NCBI GenBank assembly: GCA_012932295.1
Contig: JAAONU010000006.1
Coordinates: forward strand, 34,478,607 to 34,542,606
From: Cyclina sinensis
Lineage: Eukaryota; Mollusca; Bivalvia; Venerida; Veneridae
Direction: 5' to 3'
Length of the DNA: 64,000 nt
Part shown: piece after piece, positions 23,964 to 38,900 of the stretch
How positions within the stretch are numbered: position 1 is the stretch's first letter
How the letters are laid out: every line of letters starts with the position of its first letter
Notes under the pieces: model-generated
What the model was told of the DNA's origin: nothing
Seen by the model: only the letters and a program-made list of their open reading frames with translations
The model's database searches: none
Program-made: the position numbers and the translations under genes

Positions 23964-26900
23964 CTACAAGATGAAAATTTCATTTCTATCAAATACATTC
24001 ACCGCTATTCATGGAAGTATATATTTGCAAATTCATTTCAGAAAATAGCCAATTTTTTACCTAAGAAACACTTACTTGGATTCGAACTGTGAAATCACAG
24101 AACGGGTATGGTATTAGCATTTAGGTTTCGGTTGTACGGCTTTAATTCTGATACGATGCCAATATTATCCAACGTGGCACGGCACGGGTCATATTTTCAT
24201 GACCTATCTTCAAGTAAAGTCAATACAAAACTTGATATAATGTGTAGATGACTTTAAAATTGTTACCATGAAGAGACTTATTAATTGATCAATCGATTAA
24301 TCCATTAATCCATCCATCCATTATTCATTCGTTCATTCACTCATTCATTCAGATACTCACTCATCCATTCGCAATATTATCCAAGAATGTAAAAGAGCAT
24401 ACTGATTGCAACTATCCTGTTTACCTGAGCTGCCTAGTGGATCTGTTTCTGTGCCGTAAAACTGCATCTCCCAGTAGTACAGGTTCATACCTAGAAATAA
24501 CATCGATATGATAATATTATTTCTCGCTGAATTTATGCTTCACCCAAGAGTAATAAAAACAATTTAATATCCAAGTTACGTAGAGCTATCACTAAATGTG
24601 GGTAATACCCCCACAAATCGCCTATCAGAGGAAATGGGGAGATACCATATAAGATCTAAATAAACCAGGAAGAGATATAAGTCTTGTATACCAAACTTCT
24701 TCACAAAATATTCTTTTTTTTTTCTATGAAAAAAGGACCATATTACTCACTAAGAGTTAACAACGGAACACACAATTATATACTCACAAATACTCACACG
24801 CAATATTACTGAGCAAAAAAAGACACCATCATGTAATGATGTATAAAAGTACATTTGCAGTTGATTCGAATGGTTTAATGGAACATTACATGCAGTAATA
24901 TTCATATGAATGATTCGTGTGGGCCGTATAACCACAGAGCTCGCACTGGGAAGCATGAAAACGCATCAAGCACATCTCACTTTATGATTATGCACACCAA
25001 ATCTAAAGTCCTAGAAACGTGGAAGTGCTTTGCATCACAAGATTTTGCTATAACGGCTATAAATGCGCAGATCGGGCATTGGCGTGCATGAAAAACCATA
25101 TCACAGATTTATGTACTTATTGGTGAAGACGACAAGTTTCAAATCAGTAGTCCTAGAAAGTGTTTTTGCATCACAAGAATTCTGCCCGACAAATCGACCA
25201 TATGATGACTCGTATCTTAGCGCAAACGTTGTTTGGCGGTGGTATTTTTGTGGCGATAAATGCTCGATTATAATGGTTAACGTTACCATAACCTGCAATC
25301 AGAATTTTGTACAGAGGAAGAAAAAATAAAGTAAGTTGCATAAGTGCCATCCATTCACATACAAATTTTCATTAGCCTAGCTCATATACTTCTTGAGATA
25401 TCAAAGGATCCATCTATTACAGGCATATTTTAACTATTTTCATGACCATAACCACCACGATTTTGATCCGAGGAAAGAAAGTGACGTGAATAATTTCCAT
25501 ATTGACATCTGTTCACAAACGAATTTTCATTACGTTTAAACCATATTTTGACTATTTCCGTTACCATAGCAACTAGAGATTTTCGAAGAAAAACAGTAAA
25601 GTGCCTGATATTGCAATCTATCTTTTCACCAAATTTAACTTATATTGGTTTACCGTTCTCGCGGGATCTAGATTTCCTGACTGCCGGACAAACAGACAGT
25701 TGAAGGGAAAACCTATAAACTTATCCTATAGATTGTTATCATTCATATCAAATTTTAAGGTTTAACTTAACATAAGTACTTTTCCAGAGATATTCAAGAA
25801 AAAGTAAATTTTAGGACATTATCTCGGTGGAAAAGGGGCATAATTACATTTTAGTACAAGTCAGTTATCAAACTTGGCAGATGGAGCTGCATTATAATCT
25901 TATATATGTTTTAATTTTCAAGCTAATAGCAGTACTGATTGAAGAGATTTTCATGATAAACTTAAGTTGTGGGGCATTTTCTGAGTTACAATGGAATAAA
26001 ATTACGTCAAAATATATCTGTGAGTTATCCGTCTTGGCACATGGAGTTTCATTGTAATTTTAGTTTTACAATAAAAAATCGAGCCGGGGTAGGACGGGAC
26101 AAAATGATTCCCCTTCCTCAAACAATGTTTGGTGGGGGCATAATAATAAATGGACCATGGAAATCTTAGTACTGACACAGGATTTCTTTAAGATCTTTAA
26201 AACCTGCAAAATTAACTACACAATTTTCAGACAAGGCGTTTTGCAGAATATCGAGGGAGTCAAAAGCAAAAATGATGCCAATGTCAGTATGATTAGATGT
26301 ACAAGTATCTAACAATCACGGGTAACTTTGATCCTCTGCAAATATTGCAAACTATTAGTGTATATGCTTCTTAATCCTTGACGACACAATGAAGTCATTG
26401 CCGTTTCAGATGAAAATAGATTATCAAACTTACTGGTGCCACCGTAGGCGTCAGACATTGTAAGTGTCCAGTCTCCTTCGGGATTCTCTCGCCATGTGTG
26501 TACAGACATAAACTTCCAGGTAGTTACTGACGACGAGGAATCATGTAATCTATTCCGAAAGATTTTCGTCCGCGTACCTAGAGGTGATTGTAGGTAGAAC
26601 TGTACATCGCCCCTGTACGACGCTCCGAACCTGATTGTTACGACCACGTGCTCTAAATACTTGATGGGACACTGTGTCTCAGTGAACGTACTCGTTAAAG
26701 ATGTACTAACCGAAAACCTTAAAAAAGATCAGTGTTTTTTGTCGAGAATCTGGCGTAATACTTTTGCAAACAGCACAAAGTATGTGAATTTTATATAAAA
26801 TTAAGATGGAATTTTGGTGGTTTTACACAAAGTTAAATGACCTTTTAGCTTATGTTGTATTGGTCTTTGACAAAGATTAGAAATGAGAACTACACCGGTT

Positions 26901-29900
26901 TCTGTGTGAGTTGCAAATAATAAATAAATAGATAAATATATTACAAGGTTCTTTAGAGTTACAGCTTGTACTAGAGGGAAATGTAGACTGTGTTAATTTA
27001 GGCTAAGATATCACAACCGAAAGCTACACAATTATGTCCTTGTCTACCTGTACACGTTAATTCGTGAAGAAGTACAGCTTGTACTTGTGGGAACTGTAGA
27101 CCAAGATGGCGCATTGTCCACCATGGCCTGGGCGTTCATCAGCCCGAATCCAAACCAATGGCTCACTGGAATAAAAATTCTTCATTAAATCATAACTTAT
27201 GAGGTAGGTCACACATTATTTTCTTTTTTAAACAGTTCTTTCCGAAAGTACAAATGGGAGATGGAACGATGCTCAAATTTGTTGAAAAGGTTTTATACAT
27301 AACAGAAGAATGCAAAAAATCTTTCTGAGTTTAAAACAAAAGACTGCCGCCTTAAAAAGACTACAATACTTTTTACTTACTTTACTTTAAATCCTGTAAT
27401 TCTGCATATCTTTTCTCATAAAATGTATCGTCGGACACTCCGTTTTAAAAGGTTGAACAGAAGGCTTTAAATCCGCACTAGGGAAATTCTGTTTTGGGCC
27501 AGGGGTTACTTGGAAAAAGCTTTTTTCAGCAAAGAGATTTCTAAAAGATGAGAGTGAGGACGAGGTGAAGATTTTTACTTCCATTTGGTAGAAGTATCGA
27601 TGCCGGAAATATAATTACGTAGTGACCAGATAAAAATTAGCTGCTGCAAATGTCGATTTGTTTAAGACAATGAATGCCTATTTCAGTGGAAAAGTACGAT
27701 TGGGTTAACACGTAATGATGGGTGATGAGAACATCAGTACATTTTTGCAGAGACTGTTGCAAAATATATGTATTTATATAATACAAAAAATACAAAAGTA
27801 CGATTGGGTTAACACGTAATGATGGGTGATGAGAACTTCAGTACATTTTTGCAGAGACTGTTGCAAAATATATGTATTATTGTATTTATATAATACAAAA
27901 AATACTATCTGTTTCTGGTGTATGCCAGTAATTTATCTATGGACTTGCCTGATTCTGCATTCAAGAAGAAAAACACTTCTGGGAGAAAATTGTGCTAGAC
28001 TAAATTCTTTAATATCCTGTTGTGAGCATTTTTGAGAGTCAAATAAGGTGCCTCCACAGAAAAATAAAATATTTGAAAAGGGGGAATCTTTTCAACACAA
28101 TCAATCAGGGTAAAATTTCATGGCCTATCGGAAAATCATTTTATAGTTTCTGACCTAAAATGCATGTATGCATGCCCCAGACTGCCTCGTTTTCACATAT
28201 ACATTGACAAATTATTGCGCTTTTTACATATATCTGTAACTCCTCTCAAAGCGACTGACTCACGGATAGGTTGACGATGTATAAAAAAGAAAATGATTCT
28301 AAATGTAAAAAGATTCTGGTTGTTGTTGTTAAGAACATATTTAAACTAAGTCACTGTCTCAGGTTTTGTTACAGATACATATCGCGATATAAAGTTTTTC
28401 ACACTTTTATCGGTAAAGAATTTACCCCGTTAGTCACGAGGTAGGTACTTTGTCTACATTGTTAATTTTGACAACTGTAGAGAACATTCCACAAGTGCTC
28501 TATGGTCTAGGTAACTGCTTCTAAATTTACTGACCTGAAGCATGAAATTGCATGTTTTTTTTTTTGTTTTGTTTTTTGTTTTTTTTTGTTTTTAGGGGGA
28601 TTTTTTTGTTGTTTTGATTTATATGAAGTATGTTAAAATTTAGTGCATTCGTACCTTGTTTCCCAGCACCATTTGAATAGAAATCGGCGTCATTATGGAG
28701 ACCTGAAGTTGTTGAGTACTCTACTATTAAATGCTGTATATCTCTCCATGTAAGTGCTGGACTGAAAATTTAACGTGTAACTGATCAATGCAGTATGTGT
28801 TTTCTAGGGTATATTTATTCATGGACAATGGTTAAAACATTATTTTTGTAGATGTATGCTATATCCCATTATAAAGCTCAGAGCAGTTTTATTTCTCAAA
28901 TGGAATTATCAAAAGGTTTTTTGTTCAAGTCGTAAGTTAAATGAGTCGCAGTTACCAACAGTTTGTACAAAGTCTGAACCAATCTGATTAAAATCATATC
29001 TTCAAAATGGCTACGGTACTATCGAAGGGAGATTATGTACCTCTGTTCAATCTTGGCAAAGGTTCACTATAAAACACTGCATACCAAATTTCAGTTTTAG
29101 ACAAAAGAATCATACAAGTCCACAACAATGTCACCAAATAACGTCATAGGTGTAGGGTCTGAAAATTTTTGGTAAAGTTTAACCAAACAGTAACCACGAG
29201 ACGTAAGAGTCTTTTGCCTTTTGCTGACATTAGAAGAATGCTGCTTTTAAAGATTTCCCGTTAAACATGTCAATTTTGGAGCAGAATTTTACCACGTAAG
29301 AATAATTAGAAATATGTTTTTGAAAACTACCTTACAAAACTGAATGCTAAACATCAGTTTCCTTCAATATCAATTTTGTGCCATACAAGAAGAATCGTTC
29401 GTATACTTCTGCGTAGCGTTACATCAATACTTGCGTATAACTAGGTGAATAATATAAAAGTACTTGGTGCTTAATGCTTCCTTACAAACATTGAAGCAAA
29501 ACAGTTGATCCATTGGGACAATAATGCCTGGAATAGAATTCTTTGAGCAACCACAAGCTCATTACCAGAAAAGATGATGACCATACGAGCCAGTTGGGTC
29601 AAGCTGGTGATATGAATAATTCCAAACTTTGAATCTTCTTTACAATCCAGCAGGCCTATAATTATTGTTCATGAAAGTGCATCTCCATTTAGTACATATA
29701 CTTTACAAAAAATAAGACTTAGTTCCAGCCAGTAGCGTTTGAGAAATAGCCTAAATACGAATAGTGCTTTATTAAACCAAATGTGCCAAATACAAAAAGT
29801 TTAAATTCATTATCAGGAAAAAGCACAGTCAGAACACACAACTTCCCCACACAATCAAACAGAAGAGAGGAAAAGGGAGTATCAATTACTTTACTAGATT

Positions 29901-32900
29901 AATTTAAACAAACACACAAAATCAATTAACATGAGAAACCGCAGGGTTGCCGCCTTGGAACAATCAGTGGCAAAACGTATCCACGTTTAATGCTATGTGA
30001 GATCAACTAAATCTTTCACATATCCTTGGCTAAGCGCAATTGTTTGGTAAAGACTTCCTTATAAAAGATGACTTATCATTAGTAATGTTGTAACCGTCAA
30101 AAGGTAAGAAGTAGGTCATACTTTGCCTGAAGAGTTAATGCAATTATTCCCGAAGCTACAGGGCAAGCCGAAGACGTCCCTGAGAAGTCGCTCTGACATG
30201 TATCTGCTGGTCCCGTTGTTGTCTTTGTAAGAAAATACAAAAACGTGCATTATAGTATATCGGCTTATTTCAGCATCGTAGAAAAACTATAGATTAATTT
30301 TGATTAGTGTAGTTAATATTGTAACCAAAGTTACCGCTTTAAAAACGTTCTGATAATACTGTAATATCAATTGTTAAAATCTAGGTATCTGTTTTAATTA
30401 AATTAAGTAAATATTGTGTATATGATGCATTATTTAGACTTGTTACACAGTCATTGCATGAAATATATAAATAAAATACATGTGGGACAACTTATGTACT
30501 GTAAAAAGCACCTCTTTTTACGTGAGCTCAGAAAGAAATAGCTTATACATTTGTCAGAGTCTGAATGCATGTGGGACTACTTTTGCGAAAATCTACTTTA
30601 AAAAGCACTATAAATACTATCATGGCATCCTATGCATTCAATTCGAGTGAAAATAATGTCTGATTTTCGGGAGATGAAATATATTTCGATCTTTTATCCA
30701 CACCAGTAAAATGTCTGACTATCTATGGCTCTTGATGGTAACTTACATAAATTGAAGCATGTAACGCGCTGAAAGAATGTCGGCTGCATAGGAGGCAAAG
30801 GCTCATGCCGAGGGATTCGTAATCATCCCTCTATTTGGAATCAAGTGAGTGTTTAAATCAGCAGAATGTTATTTTTTCATTATATTCAATTGTCCATTGT
30901 ATAAAACTAATTCATTCATTTATTTGTTGTTTTTCACGACCACCTTTATATGGTATACACATGTACTGATGCATTTTTAATATTAAAATGGTAAACTATT
31001 AAAGACTTAAAAAAGGGGGAGAATAACAAATTGAACTTTAATTATTTGCATTATGTCATTTTCTACCTGGCCGCTAAAGAAATTTCCACAAAGTCTTTAA
31101 AATTATAATGAGCTTCCTTTCTTTCATAGTGTTCCAGTCAATCCGCTGCCTTTAAAAGTACAGAATTATGATTTCAAAGTCGTTCTTGGTTTGTTTGTTT
31201 TTCCATTGAATGTTTGTGATATTTTTCTTATCTATCTGAAAACCGAAATAAAGATACGTCTGAAATTTTGCATCGTTGGCATAAAATTATCAATCCAAAT
31301 TGCTTTCTTACCCTGGTACTATCAAAACGTGATTTTTTGTTGAACTAGTCCATTCCTTTTAAAAAGAGGCAAATCGATAATCGCTGTGCTATGTTGCCCA
31401 AATGCCTGTTTCTGAACAATGATCATGTTTTGCATGAATCGTAAAATACCTGCGTGTCTTTTATCCGAATTCATTATTTCTGTGTTTAACCATGCCTGTG
31501 TTAAACTGTCTGCGGAATAAACATAATGATGTTGTTTTTTTTTCCTGCTAATTAGCTTAATGTTAGTTTTTTATCAATTTCATAAGTAAAAGCTTCTAAA
31601 GCTACACACCAGATTTTCTACTTACAATCACATGACCACCTCTTATCCATACATTCGCATTGAAAATAGTACCACAAGTTGTATGAGTTTTCATTGAAAT
31701 TTTGATAAAAGTGCATTGATATTGCAGAAATCTGTTGATTTTGAAAGCATGAGGTATAAATTCAATTTTTTTGGCAAATCAAACTGTAAAACTAACCAGT
31801 TAATACTTTAGTATTCATCCGCAAAAGTTTCATCCATAAAAATTTAGTATGCATTGTAATCGCAACTTTTCGGCCATTTGCTTATCGGCGAGGTATTCCA
31901 AATGCGTGTATCATTCATAAAATTCACTACGCATTGCAATTGCAACTTCTCGACCATATGCTAATCGGCGAGGTATTCCGAATGCGTGTAATGAGATAAC
32001 GTAAACACAAAAACGTACACGAACAACCAATCACGCCTTTGACTCTGTTGATAATACTTTTTTGTTGTTGTATTGTCAAATAATTCAGAATAACTCAAAA
32101 TATTTCTTCTAATAAATGTGCTTAAAATATTTTTACATACTTGCTTCTAGTTTGCATGCTGATTAAAATATCAATGTCAATATATTTATCTGTTTCCCGA
32201 ATATTGACCGATAAAAAAACAACCCATGCTATACAATAAACACGTTCAATATTGTTTTTTTCATACTGCACTACTTTCTCCACATAAAACACTGTATACT
32301 CAGTGGCGTACATATAAGAGGTGCGCATATATTTTATTCCTGTGTTCTGAGTCTGAGATTCTTAACGTATTTTTCGCATTGCTAATGTACGCCAAACAAA
32401 AAGTAAATGAATGAAGGAAGTCATTGCGGATAGGCGTAAAAATACAGTAATACAGTAATATATCTACTTTTGGTTATCATGTATGACTATCTACGAATTA
32501 CAAGAACATCCCTGTATGTGGTTCGAATATGTGGATACACCAGTGTGAGCGCATTTATATATCAATGTTAAAGTGGACGTATCCTTCGATGACTGATTTT
32601 GAAGTGTGGTTCTTACAGTAAAAACTTTTTTATTCTGTTGCTGACAACAAGCTAGCGCTCTGCAGTTTAAGTGTCACTGTCAGGACCAAATATGTCAGGT
32701 AATTTTTACTTTTCCACGAAAAAAATACTACGTAATAAGCAAGTAAATGATAATGATGGGTAAAAAAACTAAACAGCTTGATGTTATAAACCAATTTGAC
32801 CTTATCTGTGACTAAAGCATACGCATTGACTGATTTATCAGGAAATTTCGTCTGCTTCCTCGACAAACATGGCTGAATAAAATTTAAGAAGGGTCTAACA

Positions 32901-35900
32901 GGATGAGATCAAGTTACTTATTTCTTTTGTGTGTTACTGACAATGAATTGTTGTTAACTCGAAGCCAAGTTTTGTTCCTCTGAACGAGTTATAAATTGAT
33001 CAGGTTTGTTCTTAATATGGAAAAAAGGTCACACATTGATCAAGGTCACTTCAGGTCTATAGGTTGGTTACCAGTTGATAAAAGAGTGGATCAAATTATT
33101 CTAGGTCATGTTTTTAAGATTAGAAATGGTCTTTCACCAGAATATATGAATCAAAACTTTGTATCCCAAGTCTCCATTCATACTTATAGTACAAGGTCAA
33201 GTGATAATGGTTCTTATATTCTCCCAAAGGTCAAAGGTTTTGGTATAAAGTCTTTTTCATTTTTGGGATGCAAGCTATGGAATTCACTGCCTTTAAAAAT
33301 CAGGAATCTGTCCAGCCTTGCTTCTTTTAAAAAAACTGTAAAGTGTCATTTTTTAACAAATTTAGATTAAATTTTAATACATGTATATCATTTTATCAGT
33401 AATGTTGTACATGGCTGATCCTTTCAAAGACATATTTGTTCAAAATGTATTCTTTCCCGAGATACTTATTTTTAAGACTGTGATTTATAATATCTAAATG
33501 ATCTATGATCTTAACTTTCTACAAGCTTAAAGTGATGTCAATTTTCTGTGATGATATTTTAATTATTTACTTACTCAGGATTATTGTTTTATGTTTTTTG
33601 TTCAATTGATGTGCTAAGCAATTTTTTTTTTATAAATTCTCTAATTTTTCTTTAAGGTCTCATGCCTCTCTATGTCAGGCCATTACTATCAAGGACCACA
33701 ATGGAAATAAGGGATTCTCTTCTCTTTTTTGTGTTATCCTTGATATTGATGTGACTGACATGGTTCATTTTCATTAATATATCATTTCATTCTTATATTT
33801 GTTTTATATACTTTTATGTCTATTTTAAATGTTTTGTATCCATGTTGCTTACACAATATTGAAATAAATCTATCTAGTTAAGACGTTTTAAAAATAAATC
33901 GTCATTCTCTGTTTTTGTAGGTTTATAACGCCTTTTCAATGCCGCTAGAAACATATACCAAAATGGCTACAAAAAGAAAAAAACATGTTTCAGTTTTAAT
34001 ATGATTGAAAAACAATTTATTGTACTTGACTACACAAATCAACCTATATCCGTATCTAAATTATTTACATATTGTGCTTTCTGTCCGCTGCTATTGAATG
34101 AAGTCATTGTTAAGATATATTGTATTGGTATAACAAAAAGCGGTATTCCATCTATTTGGGTTTATTTAATGCCGGTACCGGTTTCCCATGGCCGACACTC
34201 TCTGAACAGTTTAGTTATTTGAGGTAATTGGGGATAGTGCAAGATACAGAAAGCATCCTATTCTAGAGGCACCATTGGTTCCTTTTCATGCTTTGTAACT
34301 GATTATATCAAAGAGATTAACGTCTTAATCGAAAGAGAATCATTAATATTAATTTAGTAAAGATGCATGGAATCGAACTCGCGACTACTCGATTATAAGC
34401 GAGCGCGTTACTTCTCAACCACTTGTTTGCCACTCAATGCAGTAAGTTACTTAAATATTTACTATGCGTTCATTCGGATGATCTCCGCTATATGTCGCTG
34501 CCAGAATGGCGCTGCAATGCTCGGAGTACCATGTTGGGGCGGTTGTCTCCGAGGCCGCGGCGATTGCTATTGTGTAGATACTGTTAGCATAACCATCTGC
34601 ATTACAATCGTCATAGTAAGCCCCACCATTTCCAGAGGCCCATGTATATATAGCCCCTTTTCCTCCTCGTCCCTAAAACGTGTCATGACAAAACCTTTAA
34701 ACACTACGGATTTGAAGTCCATAATAAGACGGTAATTTTAAGTGTGTTCTTTCAGCCTGAACAGAACAGTTGCCAAAGTGGCTGTTACATATTAAAGTTA
34801 GGATGCTGGCTTTTTAATTGCTTGTGTGTAGGGTAAAGTGTATTTTGTAATAGAAATAGTTGGGCAATATCATAAATGTCATAAATGTTTAAAAAATATA
34901 TAATAAGTTGCAGAAACCAAAAAGCAATAGTTACTGGTTACCTGGGTGACACCCGTTTGTAGGGCTTCCTCCTGGATTGAAGATAATTCAAACAAAGTTT
35001 GCCCGTCGTCACTAGGGCCCCAGCTGTTACTATAAATATCAATGTTTGAAAGTTCATGTGTCAGTGCGAGTGCCTCGTCTGATTCTGTGGCGGCGGTACT
35101 CTCGTCAAGAATTCGAATGGCTAAGAAAAAAAATCTGACGATCCGTAATTACGTTAACAGTGAAATAAAACAATTCAAAAGAAAAAAATAATAAGCGAAT
35201 TAATTAATGAAGTTCTGTTTAGATTATATACCCTAAGTTAGATTAAACCATTTACATCAGGTTCGCATATACATATAAACCATGAAATGACATCTTGGTC
35301 TGGCTGTAAAACAGGACAAAAGCTGGGCTGTAATCTATCCCAAATACTTTTCTCCAACTTTGCCAACGATGTAGTAGAAGAAATAAATCAGTTGACGTTG
35401 GTCTAGAAATGTGATAAATTGTTTTCTTCACCAATTTGTGGTAACATATTTTCTTTACTGATTTGTGTAAACATGTTCTCCACTGATTTGTGCAAACATG
35501 TTTTCTTCACTGCTTTGTGTAAACATGTTTTCTTCACTGATTTTTGTAAACATGTTTTCTTCACTGCTTTGTGTAAACATGTTTTCTTCACTGCTTTGTT
35601 TAAACATGTTTTCTTCACTGCTTTGTGTAAACATGTTTTCTTCACTGCTTTGTGTAAACATGTTTTCTTCACTGCTTTGTGTAAACATGTTTTCTTCACT
35701 GATTTGTGTTAACATGTTTTCTTCACTGATTTGTGTTAACATGTTTTCTTCACTGCTTTGTATTAACATGTTTTCTTCACTGCTTTGTGTAAACATGTTT
35801 TCTTCACTGATCTGTGTTAACATGTTTTCTTCACTGATCTGTGTTAACATGTTTTCTACATGGGTTTGTGTTAACATGTTTTCTTCACTGATTTGTGTTA

Positions 35901-38900
35901 ACATGTTTTCTACATTGGTTTGTGTTAACATGTTTTCTACATGGGTTTGTGTTAACATGTTTTCTACATGGGTTTGTGTTCAATTGACTAGCCTCTTTTC
36001 TTAACTACGGCCTTCCGTCTTCTCCACAAAGCATACGATATAGAAAAAACAACATGAAAAGTTCACTAAAACGGCAATGTAATCCTCTGCCATATACTTT
36101 TAAACTGTTTTATGTGTTTGTTCGTTGATTAACACACACATGCGACGTTTACAGCTCGGACTACGTACTTAAAACAAGTCAGTTTTAGCGTTTTTGGGGG
36201 GCGAAGCCCTCCATAGCTATAACAATGCTTGTCAAATTTTGAAAGAAAATCGGGACATTTCACTTTATTTTCAAGAAAAAATGTAATTCTACGCTTTAAA
36301 AATAGTTCGGCATTTCTATCAGAAATTGATTAAAAATAATTTCAAAAAGTGATGAACTTATATTTTATTTTTTATAAATGTTCTTTATTGTGTGTTCCTT
36401 TTCAATTTCAATTAAGACAACTCAAGTCAAAGTCTGTTGGTCGAAAGATAATGACTACGCGCATTAATTCGATACCACGGTCTATTTTCATTTCTGACGG
36501 CCATTTTGAATGTTGAGGTGTAGGAGGCAATTAAAAAAACAGTGTAAGTTGTCTTCTTTCGATTTATTTCAATATTTTCATTGTTCAGATATGTTAAGGA
36601 AAATGACAACGATTCTGTTTTTGAAGCACACAATGCTCTGACGAATGTGCTGCAGTATGAATAGATAGATGAATAAAGCTTAATCTGAATCACATTTTCT
36701 GTCCGACTGTCGTCGAAACTAAAGTAGGATACCTATATTACTAAATATTTGAAGCGAATTTCTTTCTTAAAGAAAGCAGAAACTAAAGTAGATTTTTCAT
36801 TTTTTAAGATTGTTGAATACTCGTCACTGAATTTTCGAAATGCAAATTTCATTTACAAAAATTGCGAGTAAAAAACACATGGCATATTGCATCATTTTTT
36901 GAGTTAAAGCAGTTATGTAGGTCATGAGCTAATTCCAGACGTTTCACCCCAAGACTTTTACCTCCCATTTTATTTTAGTGTACAAGACATTTCACCCCCA
37001 AACTATAAATATTGCTCAGATGGTGAATTTTATTTATATTTTCTTGTTTATTTTTAAAGTTAATTGAGTTCAGAAAATTATTTTCATAATTTTTAAGAGA
37101 TAATGGCTATTGAATGACTGGATAAGTCAGTGTAAGATTTCACTTTGGTAGTACATTTTTGATAATTAAGTGTCAGGTAAACATTTGGGTCCACTGCGGG
37201 TACCATTCCCCCTGCTATCTTGTAGAGCATTACCAAACAGTTGTACACTTGGTAGTCTTGAAGAGAATTAAGTTTCAATGTAGTAAGCATATGAGTGACA
37301 CTTTTTCTTTGGACCTCTAGTTGTTCATAATAAAACGAGAGCCGAGGCATTGAACTTTTTCAATTTTTTCAATATCCTTTTTGAGATACGGGTCCCAAAT
37401 AATAAATCCATATTCTAGTTGAGATCTCACTAGTGCTATGTAAGATGATTTACGACATTCAAGAGGACAGTGCTTTAAGTTCCGTCTAAGGAAACTCGAG
37501 TGTCGAGTTGGCCTTTTTGCAAATGTTTGTAATGTGATTCGACCAAGTTAAATCATTCGATATAAGTAAACCGAGATAGGGATTTGAGTCTATGTGTTTT
37601 AATATGGTTTTATTCAGTTCGTAAAAGTGAGTTCACACCTTTGAGAAGTATGCATTGTTAGGATTGTATATTGCATCGAAACTTCCAACAAGAAGGTCTA
37701 AGAAACTGTCATAAAACTTATGTAAGGCCCCAGTTAGAATACTTTTTGACGGTTTGGCATCCTTTGCAAAAACATCTTGTTTATAAAATAGAGCAAGTTC
37801 AAAGGTCAGCTGCCAGATATGTATATAATGACTACAATTACACCAGTAGTGTATCTAACATGCTAAAAGATCTTAATTGGCAATCTCTAGAGCAGGGACG
37901 CAACATCAGCTCTGTTACTCTACAATTTTGTGAGGGTTGACCATCACCATCTGACACCTACCCTGAACTACCTGATACCACACTCAAGGATGCAGTATCA
38001 CTTGTATTCATTTTTTCCAAGAAGTATTAGTCCCAGCTTAGAACTTTTTACTGAGCAGCTGCATCCTTTCTTCCAGTTATAAGCCAGTATTGTCTTTATC
38101 TTTTTATGTTAGTCTTGTAGTCTTCTTTTAACTTGCTTTTATCTGTTAAATTGCACCTAATATATTGATTTGACAGCAATTCCCAGACAACGCGACTGCT
38201 TAGTGTGATCGTTGAACGATATTGAAGCAGTAAAATGTAGATGCCCATGATTGGCAACATACAAATTCTTCACACATTTCAGGATGAGGTACTGATTAAA
38301 CAGGGGTATAATTAAAACGCAATCAGGCAGTTAAATCAAAATTTCTTCAATCTCAATTCTTGAAAATAAAACATCAGCTGGATTAATATAATTATAATTC
38401 ATCCATTAATATACCTGATTAAATTAATGACATTTTTTTTATTGTGTTGTCACCTTTTAATATGGAGGAATTGTCTTGGGGGTGAAACGTCTGTCAACGT
38501 ATTTCAAAAACCAGGGATTTTAGTCTCGTGTGTTAAGATGATAAGGGGAGAAAGATTGTTTTAGGTTATTGTCATGTTGCTAAGAAGGAAGGAGAAATTT
38601 TCAAGAGGTTTATGATTGTTCTGCATTATTACCTTTCAAAGCGTTTAATTTAAGTTGATATTTTCAAATACATCTATGTCATATCAGTGATTTAATCTCA
38701 ATAATGTGACTTCAGACAGGATGCTGCCTTTAAGTCTCGACCAGAAACGGGCAAAATAGTGGTGGAAAATGGGTTTTGTGAAATATCTATTTCCCAACTG
38801 ATTAACTGTTATTTTAAACTTGCACATTTGGATTGAAATACTATATTCTTTTTGAATCTGGTCCACAAAATACCCCAAAAAGCAAAAAAAGTTGCTTTTA

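Larger units (their letters stand above)
30223..34462 (-). other. Gene B intron 8
   Basis: 4.2 kb against 1.65 kb in gene A. It contains an 80-bp direct duplication, the LINE fragment at 32996-33890 and the old SINE next to exon 8; the remainder is unassigned AT-rich DNA. Confidence 0.7.
36936..38493. mobile_element. Inverted-end unit containing head-to-head LINE relics
   Basis: CAGACGTTTCACCCCAAGAC (36936-36955) and the reverse of CAGACGTTTCACCCCCAAGA (38473-38493) flank 1.56 kb. A further related TTTCACCCCCAA lies at 36990. Inside are two LINE fragments pointing outward. No convincing target duplication was seen. Confidence 0.5.

Noticed and set aside
35419..36004. Repeat proteins of about 168 residues on both strands, or a CRISPR array
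   Set aside because: The 27-bp unit keeps several frames open by arithmetic; units are contiguous without spacers, so it is a minisatellite.
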